From positions 1 to 14,471 of the forward strand of contig JAHDCH010000002.1 of the NCBI GenBank assembly GCA_020629995.1: a DNA stretch of 14,471 bases, read 5' to 3'. This document shows positions 13,243-14,471 of this stretch, piece after piece. A program made the position numbers and the translations under genes. The stretch's first letter is position 1; every line of letters begins with the position of its first letter. The DNA is from Pseudaestuariivita sp. (lineage in GTDB: Bacteria > Pseudomonadota > Alphaproteobacteria > Rhodobacterales > Rhodobacteraceae). Below the pieces are notes generated by a model. That model saw only the letters and a program-made list of their open reading frames with translations. It was not told the DNA's origin and ran no database searches.

Positions 13243-14471
13243 ATGAAGACGCGCGCGCTCTTTTGTGACCTGCTGAACCTGCCCCGGGGCAAGATCGTAC
13301 CACCGCATGTGGCGCAGGGCGGCATCGGCTTTGCCCGGGGTGTGTTCGGCACCACATTCGACCGCGATCTGATCCCGGTGCCGGGCGCGGGCGTGTTCGA
13401 CGGCATCCCCGACATGGAGCTGCTGCCCGAGGTCACGCGCCCGTCGTGGCGGCCGGATGAACAGCTGGTGCTGGGCGATCTGCACACTCACGGCGCGCCC
13501 TTTGGCCTGTGCCCGCGCAGCGCGCTGAAACGCGCGATTGCGGGGTGGGAAGCGCAGGGCCTGAGCCCCATGGTGGGGCTGGAGTTCGAGGCCTATGTCT
13601 TTCAACAGGACGACGACGGCACATGGCGGCCCTATGACACGCCGGGCGCCTTTGTCTATGGCACCGGTCCGCAGAACGATCCCGAAGGGCTGATGGAGGC
13701 GATCTGGGACACCGCAGAAGACGCGGGCCTGCGGATCGAGTCGATGAACGGCGAATATGACAACGGCCAGTTCGAAATGACCCTGTGCTTTGACGAAGCG
13801 CTTAAGGCCTGCGACGACGCCTTTGTGTTCCGCACGCTGGCCCGAGAGGTCGCGCTGGACCGGGGGCTGATGCTGACCTTCCTGCCCAAGCCGATCCCCG
13901 AACGGGGCGGATCGGGCCTGCACGTGAACTTTTCCTTCACGCAGGACGGCAGCAACGTGATCGCGCCGGATGGCAACCTGAGCGACGTGGCGCGGCAGGC
14001 CATGGCGGGGCTGATCGCGCATCACGAAGGGCTGGCGGGGCTGCTGGCGCAGACGGTGAACTCTTATGACCGGCTGACGCCTGCATCGATGGCCGGGTAT
14101 TGGGCCAATTGGGCCGACGATCACCGGCTGGTGACGACGCGCTGCGCGACGGGCTCGCCCAAGTCGGCGCGGCTGGAGCATCGGATGGCGGACGGGGCGA
14201 CGAACCCCTACATCGCCGTGGCTGCGGTGTTGCAGGCGGCCTTGCTGGGCGTGACCCAAGGGCTGGAGCTGGGCCCCGCCGAAGACCTTGACGGGCTGGA
14301 AAACGTGCGCGCCACGCGGCACGTGCCAGCGTCGCTGGACAAGGCGCTGGCGGCGCTGGATGCCGATGCCGAACTGCGGATGGCAGTGGGCGAAGAGCTG
14401 TGCGACGCGATCCTGTTCCTCAAGCGGGACGAGTTCAAACGGCTGGACGGCAAGACGGTGGACGAGGTGCG
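13243..14471 (+). CDS. Glutamine synthetase-like gamma-glutamyl amide ligase (3' end outside window)
   Basis: The frame opens at ATG 13243 (GAGGA 10 bases upstream) and is still open at the window edge, giving 409 residues of a protein usually about 430-450. It has the GS ATP/glutamate site: CDLLNLPRGK at the start, GLEFEAYVF with metal ligands E114 and E116, NGEYDNGQFEMT with E171 and E178, GGSGLHVNF with H227, NSYDRL (273-278), and SARLEHRMADGATNPY with R310, R314 and D317. The N-terminal FDGSSI loop that binds ammonium in true GSI is not visible; the matching region reads GFARGVFGTTFDRD. This fits relatives that ligate amines (PuuA, GlnA3, IpuC, AtdA1 types) rather than ammonia. It would use ATP to join glutamate to an amine. 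It starts 13 bases after the P450 stop, in the same operon. That it is a nitrogen-assimilating GlnA is unlikely from context and missing motif, but cannot be excluded. Confidence 0.92.
   Translation, partial: MKTRALFCDLLNLPRGKIVPPHVAQGGIGFARGVFGTTFDRDLIPVPGAGVFDGIPDMELLPEVTRPSWRPDEQLVLGDLHTHGAPFGLCPRSALKRAIAGWEAQGLSPMVGLEFEAYVFQQDDDGTWRPYDTPGAFVYGTGPQNDPEGLMEAIWDTAEDAGLRIESMNGEYDNGQFEMTLCFDEALKACDDAFVFRTLAREVALDRGLMLTFLPKPIPERGGSGLHVNFSFTQDGSNVIAPDGNLSDVARQAMAGLIAHHEGLAGLLAQTVNSYDRLTPASMAGYWANWADDHRLVTTRCATGSPKSARLEHRMADGATNPYIAVAAVLQAALLGVTQGLELGPAEDLDGLENVRATRHVPASLDKALAALDADAELRMAVGEELCDAILFLKRDEFKRLDGKTVDEV

Noticed and set aside
12000..14322. Long minus-strand open frames opposite the P450 and GS-like genes (up to 495 residues)
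   Set aside because: They are Arg/His/Gln-rich, show no domain motif, and lie opposite genes with intact catalytic signatures. GC-rich codon use leaves the antisense frame open.

Overview
The window is GC-rich alphaproteobacterial chromosome. The gene families point to the Rhodobacterales (Roseobacter/Rhodobacter group): an accA tail, an FYDLN-acid protein, a DUF5671 membrane protein, an RTX lipase and a tripartite tricarboxylate (TTT) transporter. This is inferred from protein content and composition, not from a marker gene.

Left part (1-3400). The 3' end of accA (plus strand) converges on a four-gene minus-strand cluster. In transcription order this cluster is a YgjP-like zinc metallohydrolase, a DUF5671 membrane protein, a small anchored periplasmic protein and a GntR/FCD regulator. 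Spacing is tight (5-bp gap, 4-bp ATGA overlap, 31-bp gap). A perfect 12-bp palindrome lies just upstream of the regulator. Diverging from this cluster is a short FYDLN-acid protein with an Asp-rich tail, ending at a GC-rich hairpin.

Middle (3400-5940). A complete tRNA-Ala(GGC) with encoded CCA is followed by a convergent gene for a 666-residue secreted protein: a class 3 lipase-like domain plus RTX calcium-binding repeats and a type I secretion-like C-terminus. A 260-bp intergenic region separates it from the divergent right-hand operon and carries a 17-bp inverted repeat plus a third half-site.

Right part (5941-14471). Eight genes on the plus strand are so tightly packed that they look like one operon. 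They encode an IclR regulator, a class III omega-aminotransferase, TctB, TctA, TctC, a class I glutamine amidotransferase-like hydrolase, a cytochrome P450, and a glutamine synthetase-like ligase that runs off the window. A GS-like ligase paired with a GATase-like hydrolase is the hallmark of gamma-glutamyl amine catabolism (Puu putrescine, isopropylamine and aniline pathways are the known analogues). With a P450 between them and a transaminase and importer in front, I infer this route: import of an amine-bearing compound, gamma-glutamylation, P450 hydroxylation of the masked amine, release of glutamate, then transamination. The order of steps and the substrate are inference. No ferredoxin or ferredoxin reductase for the P450 is in the window. 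This operon is the best candidate here for an undescribed pathway.
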